Shown here one piece after another: positions 25,086-33,668 of a stretch of 35,992 bases of DNA. The translations under genes were made by a program, and so were the position numbers. This DNA is from Bacteroidales bacterium (GTDB lineage: Bacteria > Bacteroidota > Bacteroidia > Bacteroidales > UBA7960), in contig SLCY01000080.1 of NCBI GenBank assembly GCA_007125585.1, forward strand, positions 1 through 35,992, in the 5' to 3' direction. The notes beneath the pieces were generated by a model. The model ran no database searches. It saw nothing but the letters and a program-made list of their open reading frames with translations, and was not told the DNA's origin. Each line of letters opens with the position of its first letter. Positions within the stretch are counted from its first letter, which is position 1.

Positions 25086-26276
25086 ATGCAACCAATGCTG
25101 AAAAAACTAAAGGGCGACCGAACCATCTGGCTGGTGGTGATCTTTCTTTATATTGTCTCCATACTGGCAGTGTACAGTTCGACAGGCACACTGGCCTACC
25201 GTTTCAGGGCTGGCAATACCGAATACTACCTTGTCAAACACATGATCATCACCGCCTTTGGCCTGGCATTGATGTATGTAGCGCACAATATAAGGTACAC
25301 CTATTATTCGCGCATCTCGCAACTGGCATTGTTCATAGCCGTCCCCCTCCTGATATTCACACTCATCAGGGGAACAACCATTCATGAAGCACAACGCTGG
25401 ATCACCCTGCCCATCATTAACCTCAGCTTTCAAAGCTCCGATTTTGCGAAGCTGGCGCTGATCATGTACCTGGCGAGGGTGCTGACACGGAAACAAGAAA
25501 TGATCAAGGATCTGCATCAGTCCTTTTTACCAATGGTCCTGCCTGTGCTGCTGATATGTGCCCTTATCCTGCCGGCAAACTTCTCAACGGCAGCCATGTT
25601 GTTCATTACCTGCATGGTGCTTCTGTTCATTGGCAGGGCAAGGGTCCGCCATATCATGGCACTGACCGGGACAGGCATGGCGGGCGTAGCCATCTTTATC
25701 GCCATATTGTTGGCAATGCCCGATAGCGGGAGGGTCCACACCTGGCAAAACAGGGTCACCACATTCATCAGCACCGAAGACAGGGACACCTACCAGGCCG
25801 ACCAGGCAAAGATTGCCATCGCCACCGGGGGGCTCGCCGGGAAACTGCCGGGGAACTCCACCCAGCGCAACTTCCTGCCACAAGCCTATTCCGACTTCAT
25901 CTATGCCATTATCATAGAAGAGTACGGCCTCGCAGGCGGCTTCGTGGTGCTGCTGCTCTACCTGATATTGCTCTACCGCGGGATAAGGATCGCCCACAAG
26001 AGCCCCGGCACATTCGGGGCGCTGCTGGCAGCAGGACTGAGCTTCAGCCTGGTGTTCCAGGCCCTGATCAACATGGCCGTGGCAGTGAACCTGTTGCCTG
26101 TTACCGGACAACCCCTGCCGCTCGTGAGCATGGGAGGGACCTCCCTGTGGTTCACCAGCCTGGCCATCGGCATCATATTGAGCGTGAGCCGCGCCGTTGA
26201 ACAGGAAGAAACGACGAACCAGTGGCAAGCAACAACCCAAAACGGCAACACCGATCACAATAAAGCAAACAGCTGA
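25086..26276 (+). CDS. ftsW: Septal peptidoglycan glycosyltransferase FtsW
   Basis: FtsW polymerises lipid II at the septum together with FtsI. The 396-residue SEDS protein has about ten membrane helices. Family marks are AQRWITLPIINLSFQSSDFAKLALIMYLA in the middle (in the usual position of the R-W-I and Q-P-S-E-x-x-K block), FIYAIIIEEYGLAGG, and LLPVTGQPLPLVSMGGTS near the end. The ATG at 25086 gives a cytoplasmic start MQPMLKKLKGDR. The hydrophilic C-tail overlaps nothing; murG begins two bases after the stop. Confidence 0.95.
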   Translation: MQPMLKKLKGDRTIWLVVIFLYIVSILAVYSSTGTLAYRFRAGNTEYYLVKHMIITAFGLALMYVAHNIRYTYYSRISQLALFIAVPLLIFTLIRGTTIHEAQRWITLPIINLSFQSSDFAKLALIMYLARVLTRKQEMIKDLHQSFLPMVLPVLLICALILPANFSTAAMLFITCMVLLFIGRARVRHIMALTGTGMAGVAIFIAILLAMPDSGRVHTWQNRVTTFISTEDRDTYQADQAKIAIATGGLAGKLPGNSTQRNFLPQAYSDFIYAIIIEEYGLAGGFVVLLLYLILLYRGIRIAHKSPGTFGALLAAGLSFSLVFQALINMAVAVNLLPVTGQPLPLVSMGGTSLWFTSLAIGIILSVSRAVEQEETTNQWQATTQNGNTDHNKANS

Positions 26277-26278
26277 AA

Positions 26279-27406
26279 ATGGAAAACCGCATACAGAAAG
26301 GCAATCCCCTCAGGGCCATCATCGCAGGTGGCGGTACGGGAGGTCATGTTTTCCCGGCCATCGCCATCGCCATGGCCCTCAGGAAAAAGGCATACAATGC
26401 CCAGATCCTCTTCGTGGGTGCCAGGGGACGGATGGAGATGCAGAAAGTGCCAAAAGCGGGCTTCCATATCATCGGACTCGATATAGCAGGGCTACACCGG
26501 CGCTTCAGCTGGAAAAACCTTCTGCTGCCCTGGAAGATCATAAAAAGCCTGTTCGGCGCAAAAGCCATCGTAAAACGGTTTAAACCCGATATCGTCATTG
26601 GCGTGGGTGGCTATGCCAGCGGCCCTGTTTTGTGGGTTGCCGCCCGGCAAAATGTTCCCGTGCTGATACAGGAGCAAAACTCCTTCCCGGGACTTACAAA
26701 CAGGATGCTGGCGAAGAAGGCAGGCAAGATCTGCGTTGCCTATGAGGGGATGGATAAATATTTTAAAAAAGAAAAGATCTATGTCACCGGAAACCCGGTG
26801 AGACAAGATGTGGTGTTCACTGAAGGCAAGCAGGACCAAGCCTTTCAATATTTCGGCCTCTCTCGCGGCAAGCACGTATTGCTGGTTATGGGCGGCAGCC
26901 TGGGCGCCCGGACGATCAACGAAAGCGTGCAAGCCCACCTGGGCCTGTTTGCCGAAAAAGGGATACAGCTGATCTGGCAAACGGGGAAAGGCCATTACCA
27001 GGAAGCCCTGAATCACACAGCAGCCCTGCCCGGGCGCCAGGTGAGCGTGAGTCCGTTCATCGACAGGATGGACTATGCATATGCTGTAGCCGACCTGGTG
27101 GTAAGCCGTGCAGGAGCGATCGCCGTGTCGGAGATATGCACGGTGCGTGTCCCTGCCATCTTTATCCCGTCGCCCAATGTGGCTGAAGATCACCAGACAA
27201 AAAATGCCATGGCACTGGTTAACCACCAGGCAGCGATCCTGTTGCCCGACAAAGAAGCAAAAGAACGACTGGGGGAAGAAGTGACATCACTGATCTTTGA
27301 CGAAGAAAAAAAACACCGGATGAAAGAAAAGATGGCCGGCATGTCCCACCCCGATGCAGCAGACATGATCGCCGGCGTTGCACTGGGCATGGCCAGTAAT
27401 GAATGA
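26279..27406 (+). CDS. murG: Lipid II synthase MurG
   Basis: MurG transfers GlcNAc from UDP-GlcNAc to lipid I at the inner face of the membrane. The 375-residue protein shows IAGGGTGGHVFPAIAIA near residue 16, VIGVGGYASGPVLWVA, QEQNSFPGLTNRMLAKKA, GGSLGARTINE in the second Rossmann domain and VVSRAGAIAVSE with the donor-binding region. All family blocks are intact and the length is normal. It starts two bases after ftsW and lies 52 bases before murC. Confidence 0.97.
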   Translation: MENRIQKGNPLRAIIAGGGTGGHVFPAIAIAMALRKKAYNAQILFVGARGRMEMQKVPKAGFHIIGLDIAGLHRRFSWKNLLLPWKIIKSLFGAKAIVKRFKPDIVIGVGGYASGPVLWVAARQNVPVLIQEQNSFPGLTNRMLAKKAGKICVAYEGMDKYFKKEKIYVTGNPVRQDVVFTEGKQDQAFQYFGLSRGKHVLLVMGGSLGARTINESVQAHLGLFAEKGIQLIWQTGKGHYQEALNHTAALPGRQVSVSPFIDRMDYAYAVADLVVSRAGAIAVSEICTVRVPAIFIPSPNVAEDHQTKNAMALVNHQAAILLPDKEAKERLGEEVTSLIFDEEKKHRMKEKMAGMSHPDAADMIAGVALGMASNE

Positions 27407-27458
27407 GGGACTAACTTTCAATGTAAAAAAAACTGCAAAGGAGCCGGCAACATAAAAG

Positions 27459-28823
27459 ATGAAACAGATCGACCACATAACGCACATCTACTTCCTCGGG
27501 ATCGGGGGTATCGGCATGAGTGCCCTTGCGCGGTATTTCCATGCCCGCGGGGTCAGCGTAAGTGGTTACGACAAGACACCATCGAAGCTGACACAGGCTT
27601 TGCAGGCGGAAGGCATCAGTGTGAGCCACTCGGATGACCCCGGGGCACTGCCGGTGATGCCCGGACTCGTGATACGCACCCCGGCCGTACCAGTCACCAC
27701 AAGGCTCTGTCGTCATTTTGCCGCACACAGTATCCCGATCAGGAAGCGGGCCGAAGTGCTGGGGATGCTTTCGAAAAGCACCCCCACCATCGCGGTGGCA
27801 GGGACCCACGGGAAAACAACAGTCTGCGCCATGCTCACACACATCCTGAAAACGGCAAAGGTCCCATGCATGGCATTCCTGGGAGGGATAAGCACCAATT
27901 ACAACACCAACTACATCGGCGACCCCGATCCCCGGTGGCTGGTGGCAGAAGCTGACGAATACGACCGTTCGTTCCTGCACCTTTCACCCCGTTTGGCACT
28001 CATCAGTGCCATCGACGCAGACCACCTTGACGTGTACAAAAGCAGAAAGGCCCTGGCAGAATCCTTTGCCCTGTTTGCCAAACGCCTGCTCCCGGGCGGG
28101 ACACTGGTGGCCAGGACAAATACTGCAGCCAGGATAGGCTTTTCAGGTGATCAATATACCTATCATCCCGACGGGCCTGCCGATTATTTCCTGCACGCCG
28201 TCAGTGTCTGCCGGGGACGCTACCATGCCAACATCAGGGGCATGCTCCATATTGACGACCTGGCTCCCGGGCATCCCGGCCGGCACAACCTGGAAAACGC
28301 ACTGGCGGCAGCCGCCATGGCACACCAGGCCGGCATCCGCCCGGAAAAGATCAAAAGTGCCCTGAACAGCTTCCTGGGCGTCAGGCGCAGGTTCGAGATA
28401 TGCCTGCAAACAGAGGATGCCGTCTATGTCGACGACTACGCACATCACCCCGAAGAGATCAGGGCATGTATCGCCTCGGCCAAAGAGATGTGGCCCGGCA
28501 AAAAGGTCACCGGGATCTTCCAGCCACACCTATTCTCAAGGACCAAAGACCTGGCAGGACAGTTCGCCGAAAGCCTCTCGCAACTCGATGAACTTATTCT
28601 TCTCGACATCTATCCCGCAAGGGAAGAACCGATCGAAGGCGTTGACGCAACGATGATACTGGACATGATAAAGAATACACAGGCCATGACCTGTCGCCGC
28701 GAAGAGCTGCTCGATGTTTTGCAGGCCAAAGAAACAGAAGTCCTCCTCAGCATGGGGGCAGGAGACATCGACAGGATGGCTGAACCCATAACACAACTGC
28801 TAAAGGACAAAGCACTGAAATGA
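27459..28823 (+). CDS. murC: UDP-N-acetylmuramate--L-alanine ligase
   Basis: MurC adds L-alanine to UDP-MurNAc, the step before MurD. The 454-residue protein has the N-terminal GIGGIGMSALA (14-24), the ATP loop GTHGKTT (115-121), EADEYDRSF, and domain 3 motifs DDYAHHPEEIRA, FQPHLFSRTKDL and YPAREEP. All three domains are present. No D-Ala-D-Ala ligase fusion is seen. The stop overlaps the ftsQ start by four bases (ATGA), a coupling arrangement. Confidence 0.97.
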   Translation: MKQIDHITHIYFLGIGGIGMSALARYFHARGVSVSGYDKTPSKLTQALQAEGISVSHSDDPGALPVMPGLVIRTPAVPVTTRLCRHFAAHSIPIRKRAEVLGMLSKSTPTIAVAGTHGKTTVCAMLTHILKTAKVPCMAFLGGISTNYNTNYIGDPDPRWLVAEADEYDRSFLHLSPRLALISAIDADHLDVYKSRKALAESFALFAKRLLPGGTLVARTNTAARIGFSGDQYTYHPDGPADYFLHAVSVCRGRYHANIRGMLHIDDLAPGHPGRHNLENALAAAAMAHQAGIRPEKIKSALNSFLGVRRRFEICLQTEDAVYVDDYAHHPEEIRACIASAKEMWPGKKVTGIFQPHLFSRTKDLAGQFAESLSQLDELILLDIYPAREEPIEGVDATMILDMIKNTQAMTCRREELLDVLQAKETEVLLSMGAGDIDRMAEPITQLLKDKALK

Positions 28824-29611
28824 TAAAAAAACTCCTATACATACTCCTGTCCCTTGCACTGGCTGCAGGGCTGGCGGTGTTGCTGGGCTTTGCCGCCAGC
28901 AACAACCTGCAAACGCCCTGTCACCGTTTCGAAATAGAGGTGATCAGCCGCAGCGGCAATCATTTTATCCGCGCTGAAAACATCAGACAGCTGGCCACCG
29001 GAAAACTCGACACACTGGAAGGCAAGGTTGTGGGACCGGAACTGCTGGGCAAACTCCATGGCATCGTCAACAACATACCTTATGTTGACAAAGCCAGTAT
29101 TTATCGAACCATTAACGGCGAACTAAAGGCCGAAGCTACCCTGCGCGACCCCCTGCTGCGGATCATCAACAGCAACAACCAAAGCTATTACATCGATACA
29201 CAGGGGACCATGTTTCCCCTTTCTGATGAATATACCGCCAGGGTAATGCTGGCAACGGGAAGGATCACCACCGATTATTCACCGGGTTTCAATGTGTTGC
29301 CATCAAAAGAAACCAAAGAGGCAAGTCCGGGAACGGAAACACTGTACGACCTGGTTCGGCTGGCAACATTTATTGCCGGTGATGATTTCTGGAATGCCTT
29401 TATTGACCATATCGTGGTGCTGCCAAACGGCAAGTTTGAGCTGACACCAAAAAACGGGGTGCACATCATCGAATTTGGTGAAGCCACCAACATAGAGAAG
29501 AAGTTCGGCAAGCTGAGGAAGTTCTATGCCAACGGCTTGTCCCGCACAGGCTGGTACCATTACAACAGGGTGAATGTAGAATTCAAACAACAGGTGATAT
29601 GTTCCAGATAA
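28820..29611 (+). CDS. ftsQ: Cell division protein FtsQ
   Basis: The 263-residue protein has a short cytoplasmic N-terminus, one membrane helix (about 5-27) and a periplasmic POTRA-type region (FEIEVISRSGNHFIRAENIRQLATG) followed by a beta domain (YIDTQGTMFPLSDEYTARVMLATG). This is the FtsQ/DivIB plan, and it sits at its usual position between murC and ftsA. FtsQ links early and late divisome proteins through FtsL. Translational coupling to murC is likely from the four-base overlap. Confidence 0.92.
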   Translation: MIKKLLYILLSLALAAGLAVLLGFAASNNLQTPCHRFEIEVISRSGNHFIRAENIRQLATGKLDTLEGKVVGPELLGKLHGIVNNIPYVDKASIYRTINGELKAEATLRDPLLRIINSNNQSYYIDTQGTMFPLSDEYTARVMLATGRITTDYSPGFNVLPSKETKEASPGTETLYDLVRLATFIAGDDFWNAFIDHIVVLPNGKFELTPKNGVHIIEFGEATNIEKKFGKLRKFYANGLSRTGWYHYNRVNVEFKQQVICSR

Positions 29612-29790
29612 CGTTAAACAGAGGCAAACACCATTCTGTGAAAATACAGGAAGAAAAAATGTTGAACCGTTAAATCTGCCGGGGACCGGGTTTTTTTGAA
29701 CCAAACCCTCCCCCCGGGCACAAACACGATAGAAACATATAACCTGTTGCAACAAAACATCAATTAAACAATACCAAAGAGTTTACCATT
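29612..29790 (+). other. ftsQ-ftsA spacer with terminator-like structure
   Basis: The 179-base spacer is the longest inside the cluster. Around 29681-29697 a GC-rich CCGG-GGA-CCGG stem is followed by a run of seven T. Downstream C-rich bases (29701-29720) can pair with the GGGTTT side instead. This would suit a weak terminator or attenuator that lowers ftsA-ftsZ readthrough. I see no exact TAnnTTTG box for a separate ftsA promoter. Confidence 0.3.
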
Positions 29791-31062
29791 ATGGCATCAT
29801 CTGAAATCATTGTAGGGCTGGATATCGGGTCAACGAAGATCGCCTGCATTGTGGGTCGCAAGAATGAGTACGGCAAGGTTGAGATACTGGGCTTGGGGCG
29901 TGCGGATTCGCTGGGCGTAAACCGCGGTGTGGTGGAGAACATACAGCACACTGTCAATTCAATCGAGCATGCCGTATCGGAAGCCAGCAACAGTTCGGGC
30001 GTAGAGATCATGGTTGCCAATGTAGGCATTGCAGGCCAGCACATCCGCAGCTTGCAGCATCGCGGCAACATCATGCGCAATGCCCTTGACGAGGAAATAT
30101 CGGGCAACGACATTGACAACCTCATCGAGAACATGTACAAGCTGGCGTTGCCGCCGGGGGAAGAGATCATCCATGTGATCCCGCAGGAGTATATCGTTGA
30201 CGGGCAACAAGGTATCCGCGAGCCCATCGGCATGTCGGGCAACTGCCTGGAAGCCAACTTCCACATCATCACATGCAAGGTGGCGGCGGCAAAAAATATC
30301 AACAAGTGCGTGTCGAAGGCCGGGCTGGAGATCTCCGACATGATACTGGAGCCGCTGGCCTCTTCGGAGGCTGTGCTCAGCGAGCAGGAGAAAGAGGCCG
30401 GTGTGGTGCTGGTTGACGTTGGCGGGGGCACCACCGACATGGCCATTTTCCAGGATGAGATCATCCGCCACACCGCGGTGATCCCGCTGGGTGGAAATGC
30501 CATCACCGAAGACATCAAAGAAGGGTGTTCCATTATCCGCAACCAGGCAGAAGCCCTGAAGATAAGCTTTGGTTCGGCGCTCGCCAGCGAAAACAAGGAC
30601 GAGGAGATCGTCTCCATACCCGGACTCAAAGGCCGGGAGCCCAAGGAGATCTCACTGAAGAACCTGGCCCACATCATCCAGGCGCGCATGGAAGAGATCA
30701 TAGAACATGTTTACTATGAGATAAAAGCTTCCGGTTTCGAGAAAAAGCTGATCGCCGGCATCGTGCTCACCGGCGGAGGCAGCCAGCTGAAGCACGCGGC
30801 ACAGCTTACAGAGTTCATCACCGGCATGGACACACGCATCGGATATCCCAACGAACACCTGGCCAAATCATTGTCGGGCGAAATGGGCAGCCCCATGCAC
30901 GCAACAGGTGTCGGACTGGTGATCAAAGGCTTCCAGAAAAGCGAATACCAGAAGAAACAAAAAAGCAAAGCTCCCGGCAAAAAAAGACCGCAAAAAGATA
31001 CCTTTTTCGACAGGATCTTTTCGAAAGGGAAAGAGTTTTTCGAAAAAGACAGCGAAGAATGA
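29791..31062 (+). CDS. ftsA: Cell division protein FtsA
   Basis: FtsA is an actin-like ATPase that tethers FtsZ to the membrane. The 423-residue product has phosphate loop 1 VGLDIGSTKIACIVG near residue 8, the inserted 1C domain region, phosphate loop 2 VLVDVGGGTTDMAIF and the late adenosine motif GIVLTGGGSQLKH. The C-terminal tail is long and basic (KKQKSKAPGKKRPQKD) and ends in a helix rich in phenylalanine (FFDRIFSKGKEFFEK) that suits the membrane-targeting amphipathic helix. It lies 60 bases before ftsZ. Confidence 0.96.
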   Translation: MASSEIIVGLDIGSTKIACIVGRKNEYGKVEILGLGRADSLGVNRGVVENIQHTVNSIEHAVSEASNSSGVEIMVANVGIAGQHIRSLQHRGNIMRNALDEEISGNDIDNLIENMYKLALPPGEEIIHVIPQEYIVDGQQGIREPIGMSGNCLEANFHIITCKVAAAKNINKCVSKAGLEISDMILEPLASSEAVLSEQEKEAGVVLVDVGGGTTDMAIFQDEIIRHTAVIPLGGNAITEDIKEGCSIIRNQAEALKISFGSALASENKDEEIVSIPGLKGREPKEISLKNLAHIIQARMEEIIEHVYYEIKASGFEKKLIAGIVLTGGGSQLKHAAQLTEFITGMDTRIGYPNEHLAKSLSGEMGSPMHATGVGLVIKGFQKSEYQKKQKSKAPGKKRPQKDTFFDRIFSKGKEFFEKDSEE

Positions 31063-31122
31063 ATTATGCCAGGCAAAAAAAGATATATCCAACAAAATAT
31101 TTAACTGTAACACCATAAAGTT

Positions 31123-32655
31123 ATGACCACAGACATTATCAAATTCGACCTGCCAAAGAATCAAAGTTCCATCATCAAAGTGATCGGTGTTGGCGGAGGA
31201 GGCAGCAATGCGGTAAACCACATGTTTCGCCAGGGAATAGAGGGTGTTGACTTTTTCGTTTGCAACACCGATGCCCAGGCGTTGGAAAAGAGCCCTGTCC
31301 CCAGCAAGATACAACTGGGTGCTAGTTTAACCGAGGGCAGGGGTGCGGGCAGCATCCCTGAAGTGGGGCGCAATGCCGCGCTGGAGGACCTTGACCGCAT
31401 CAAAGAGACATTGGGCAGCAACACCAAGATGCTGTTCATCACCGCCGGCATGGGTGGTGGCACCGGCACGGGAGCCACCCCCGTCATCGCCAAGGCATCG
31501 AAAGAGATGGGCATACTGACAGTGGCCATTGTCACCATCCCCTTCTCTTTTGAAGGCAGGAAACGGCGGCAACAGGCCGAAGAAGGGATCAGGGCGCTGT
31601 CGGAAGGGGTCGACACCCTGTTGATCATCTGCAACGACAGGCTGCGTGAGCTCTACGGCAACCTCTCCGTGACAGAAGCCTTTGCCAGGGCCGATAACGT
31701 CCTTACCACAGGAGCCAAAGGGATCGCAGAGATCATCACCCTTACGGGAAACATCAACGTCGACTTCGCCGATGTTCGCACGGTAATGTCGGGCAGCGGG
31801 GTGGCCATCATGGGCAGCGGCAGTGCGGAAGGGGAAAACAGGTCCGTCAAGGCCGTGGAAACAGCACTCTCATCCCCGCTGCTCAACGACAACCAGATCA
31901 ACGGGGCCAAAAACATCCTGCTGAACATCACCAGCGGGAAAGAAGAGGTGCTCATGGATGAGATCACCGAAATTACCGATTATATCCAGGATGAAGCAGG
32001 GTCATCGGCAGAGATCATCTGGGGACTCGGCAAGGACGAGTCGCTGGACAAAAAGATCAGCGTCACCCTGGTGGCTACGGGCTTCGGAACCAACGACAAG
32101 CTTTATGACGGCGAAGAAAAACAGCCAAAGAAAAAGGTCATGCCGCTTGAAAAAGATGAAAAGGAAAACAAACAGCACACCATCGAATGGGAAGGCCCTT
32201 TTGCCACCGAAGAAAAAGAAACAGGGGAAATGACACTAAAAACAAAGCCCGGCAAGGAAAAAGAGAGACAACCCAGCGAAAAAAGCCATGAGCTCCCTTC
32301 CAGGACACTCATCGACGACAAGATGGAGGCCTTCAGACAGAACCTCGCCAAGCGCAAAACCATGACAAACACAAGCGAGACCCATGACAGCGACAGCAAT
32401 CTGTCAGAAAAAGACCTGCAGCTGCGCATCAAAGAAAGGGAGGAACGCCTGAAACACCTCAGCATTCAGATGAAGACCCCCGAAGGCCTGGCAGACCTGG
32501 AAAACCAACCCGCCTTTATCAGAAGGAAAGTGAACCTGAGCCCCGTGCCGGCAAGCAACGAAACACAAATCTCCCGTTTTACCCTCAAAGAGTCAGAAGA
32601 CAAACAAACGCAGATCAAGTCAAACAATTCGTTCCTGCACGATAACGTGGACTGA
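31123..32655 (+). CDS. ftsZ: Cell division protein FtsZ
   Basis: FtsZ is the tubulin-like GTPase that forms the division ring. The GTPase core (about 1-330) shows VIGVGGGGSNAVNHM, the tubulin signature GGGTGTG (111-117) and the T7-loop region DFADVRTVMSGSG with catalytic aspartates. A linker of about 150 charged residues, longer than in many bacteria, follows, then a C-terminal zone with PAFIRRKVNLSP and the terminal NSFLHDNVD. That tail is characteristic of Bacteroidota FtsZ and holds binding sites for partners such as FtsA. Length 510 is at the upper range usual for the phylum. Confidence 0.97.
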   Translation: MTTDIIKFDLPKNQSSIIKVIGVGGGGSNAVNHMFRQGIEGVDFFVCNTDAQALEKSPVPSKIQLGASLTEGRGAGSIPEVGRNAALEDLDRIKETLGSNTKMLFITAGMGGGTGTGATPVIAKASKEMGILTVAIVTIPFSFEGRKRRQQAEEGIRALSEGVDTLLIICNDRLRELYGNLSVTEAFARADNVLTTGAKGIAEIITLTGNINVDFADVRTVMSGSGVAIMGSGSAEGENRSVKAVETALSSPLLNDNQINGAKNILLNITSGKEEVLMDEITEITDYIQDEAGSSAEIIWGLGKDESLDKKISVTLVATGFGTNDKLYDGEEKQPKKKVMPLEKDEKENKQHTIEWEGPFATEEKETGEMTLKTKPGKEKERQPSEKSHELPSRTLIDDKMEAFRQNLAKRKTMTNTSETHDSDSNLSEKDLQLRIKEREERLKHLSIQMKTPEGLADLENQPAFIRRKVNLSPVPASNETQISRFTLKESEDKQTQIKSNNSFLHDNVD

Positions 32656-32657
32656 TT

Positions 32658-32669
32658 GTTGTATACAAC
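32658..32669. repeat. 12-base perfect palindrome after ftsZ
   Basis: GTTGTATACAAC is a perfect inverted repeat beginning three bases after the ftsZ stop. A second short hairpin, TGCAGG-CAT-CCTGCA (32692-32706), follows. Neither has a T run, so they are not standard terminators. A dimeric repressor site or mRNA-end structure is possible. Confidence 0.5.
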
Positions 32670-32745
32670 TTAATTACAGAGCATTCAGACATGCAGGCAT
32701 CCTGCAAATGAAACAAAAACTTTTACGGACAAACCATATTTATAT

Positions 32746-32753
32746 TACTTTTG
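32746..32753 (+). promoter_or_regulatory. Candidate -7 box for the FKBP-type gene
   Basis: TACTTTTG matches TAnnTTTG exactly and ends 31 bases before the ATG at 32785. A TTTT at 32721 with a 21-base spacer is the only -33-like element. Confidence 0.5.
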
Positions 32754-32784
32754 TATTCCGAAAAGAACGTTTTCATTAAAACAG

Positions 32785-33255
32785 ATGACCATGACCAGTG
32801 CAGGAAAGACCCGGTTATTTTTCTGGCTGCTGCCTTTTCTGCTGGTATTTCTCTCCTGCGGGAAAGACCCGCATGAGGAACGGGCCGAAAAAGACCGGCT
32901 AAAGATCCTCGCCTACATCGAAGAGCATGGCCTTGAAGCCACAGAGCTTGATTCAGGGGTTTTTATCGTGAAGGAAGTGGAAGGCTCCGGACCCTACCCC
33001 AACGAGGAAAGCAAAATCAGCTTGTTTTATGTGGGATCCCTTTTGGACGGCACCGTGTTCGACAGCCAGTACGCCGAGAACATGGATTTAAGGTTTGTTG
33101 TCAGGGGCTTCAGCATGGGGATCCTTGAGTTCAGGCGCGGGGGAAAAGGGATTATCCTGGTCCCGTCAGGCCTCGGCTATGGCGAAAGGGGCACCTACAC
33201 CATCCCCAGAAATGCCGTGCTTGTTTTCGAAGTGGAGATCTTCGACTTTCAATGA
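32785..33255 (+). CDS. FKBP-type peptidyl-prolyl isomerase, lipoprotein
   Basis: The 156-residue product has a lipoprotein signal peptide ending in LVFLSC, with C25 as lipid-attachment site, a charged linker (EERAEKDRLKILAYIEEHGLEA) and an FKBP domain from about 50 to the end. Fold marks are YVGSLLDGTVFDSQY, the FVV strand, and GKGIILVPSGLGYGERG with PRNAVLVFEVEI. FKBP enzymes catalyse proline isomerisation during protein folding, here probably at the periplasmic side of the outer membrane. One detail departs from standard FKBPs: the segment after the FDSQY strand lacks the usual GxGxVIxGW and reads GFSMGILEF, so activity may be reduced. It is separated from the next gene by 35 bases. Confidence 0.88.
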   Translation: MTMTSAGKTRLFFWLLPFLLVFLSCGKDPHEERAEKDRLKILAYIEEHGLEATELDSGVFIVKEVEGSGPYPNEESKISLFYVGSLLDGTVFDSQYAENMDLRFVVRGFSMGILEFRRGGKGIILVPSGLGYGERGTYTIPRNAVLVFEVEIFDFQ

Positions 33256-33290
33256 TTGCATAATGTATTACCTAATTAACAAATAAAGAG

Positions 33291-33578
33291 ATGGCGAGCA
33301 AGAGAGATCTGAAAAAAGACATCAACTACCTTGTTGATGAAGTGATTGGCACATGTATGATGCGTCAGACGTTAAATGACCAAAAGACGCAGGAGGAGAT
33401 GGACAAACTGATCCGGGAGATGCTGGATTTCAGGGAAGATATGCTGAACAGGGTGAACAACCCAAACATAGAAGAAAAGACGGGGAAAGCCATAAGGAAC
33501 CATTACAGGTCGCTCTACGGTGAATTGCTGACCAGGGTAAATGGCGTTTTTGACAGATTGGATGCCATAACGGAATAA
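33291..33578 (+). CDS. Small helical protein of unknown function
   Basis: The 95-residue product is not recognised. It is charged and predicted to be almost wholly helical (KKDINYLVDEVIGTCMMR, then EEMDKLIREMLDFREDMLNRV), with no signal peptide or membrane segment. Small proteins of this look occur in many Bacteroidota, so it is likely a conserved gene. It follows the FKBP-type gene by 35 bases and is followed by a strong terminator, making these two genes a probable operon. Confidence 0.75.
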   Translation: MASKRDLKKDINYLVDEVIGTCMMRQTLNDQKTQEEMDKLIREMLDFREDMLNRVNNPNIEEKTGKAIRNHYRSLYGELLTRVNGVFDRLDAITE

Positions 33579-33602
33579 AACCACCTCCATAAACGTTATA
33601 AC

Positions 33603-33624
33603 AAGGCGCGACAGCGCCTTTTTT
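33603..33624 (+). terminator. Rho-independent terminator
   Basis: AAGGCGC (33603-33609), loop GACA and GCGCCTT (33614-33620) form a seven-pair stem that runs directly into TTTT. It ends the FKBP and small-protein unit, 25 bases after the stop, and is the clearest terminator in the window. Confidence 0.88.
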
Positions 33625-33668
33625 GGCATAGACCAACGCCATCATCAAGCCCAGACAAACCCGTAATC

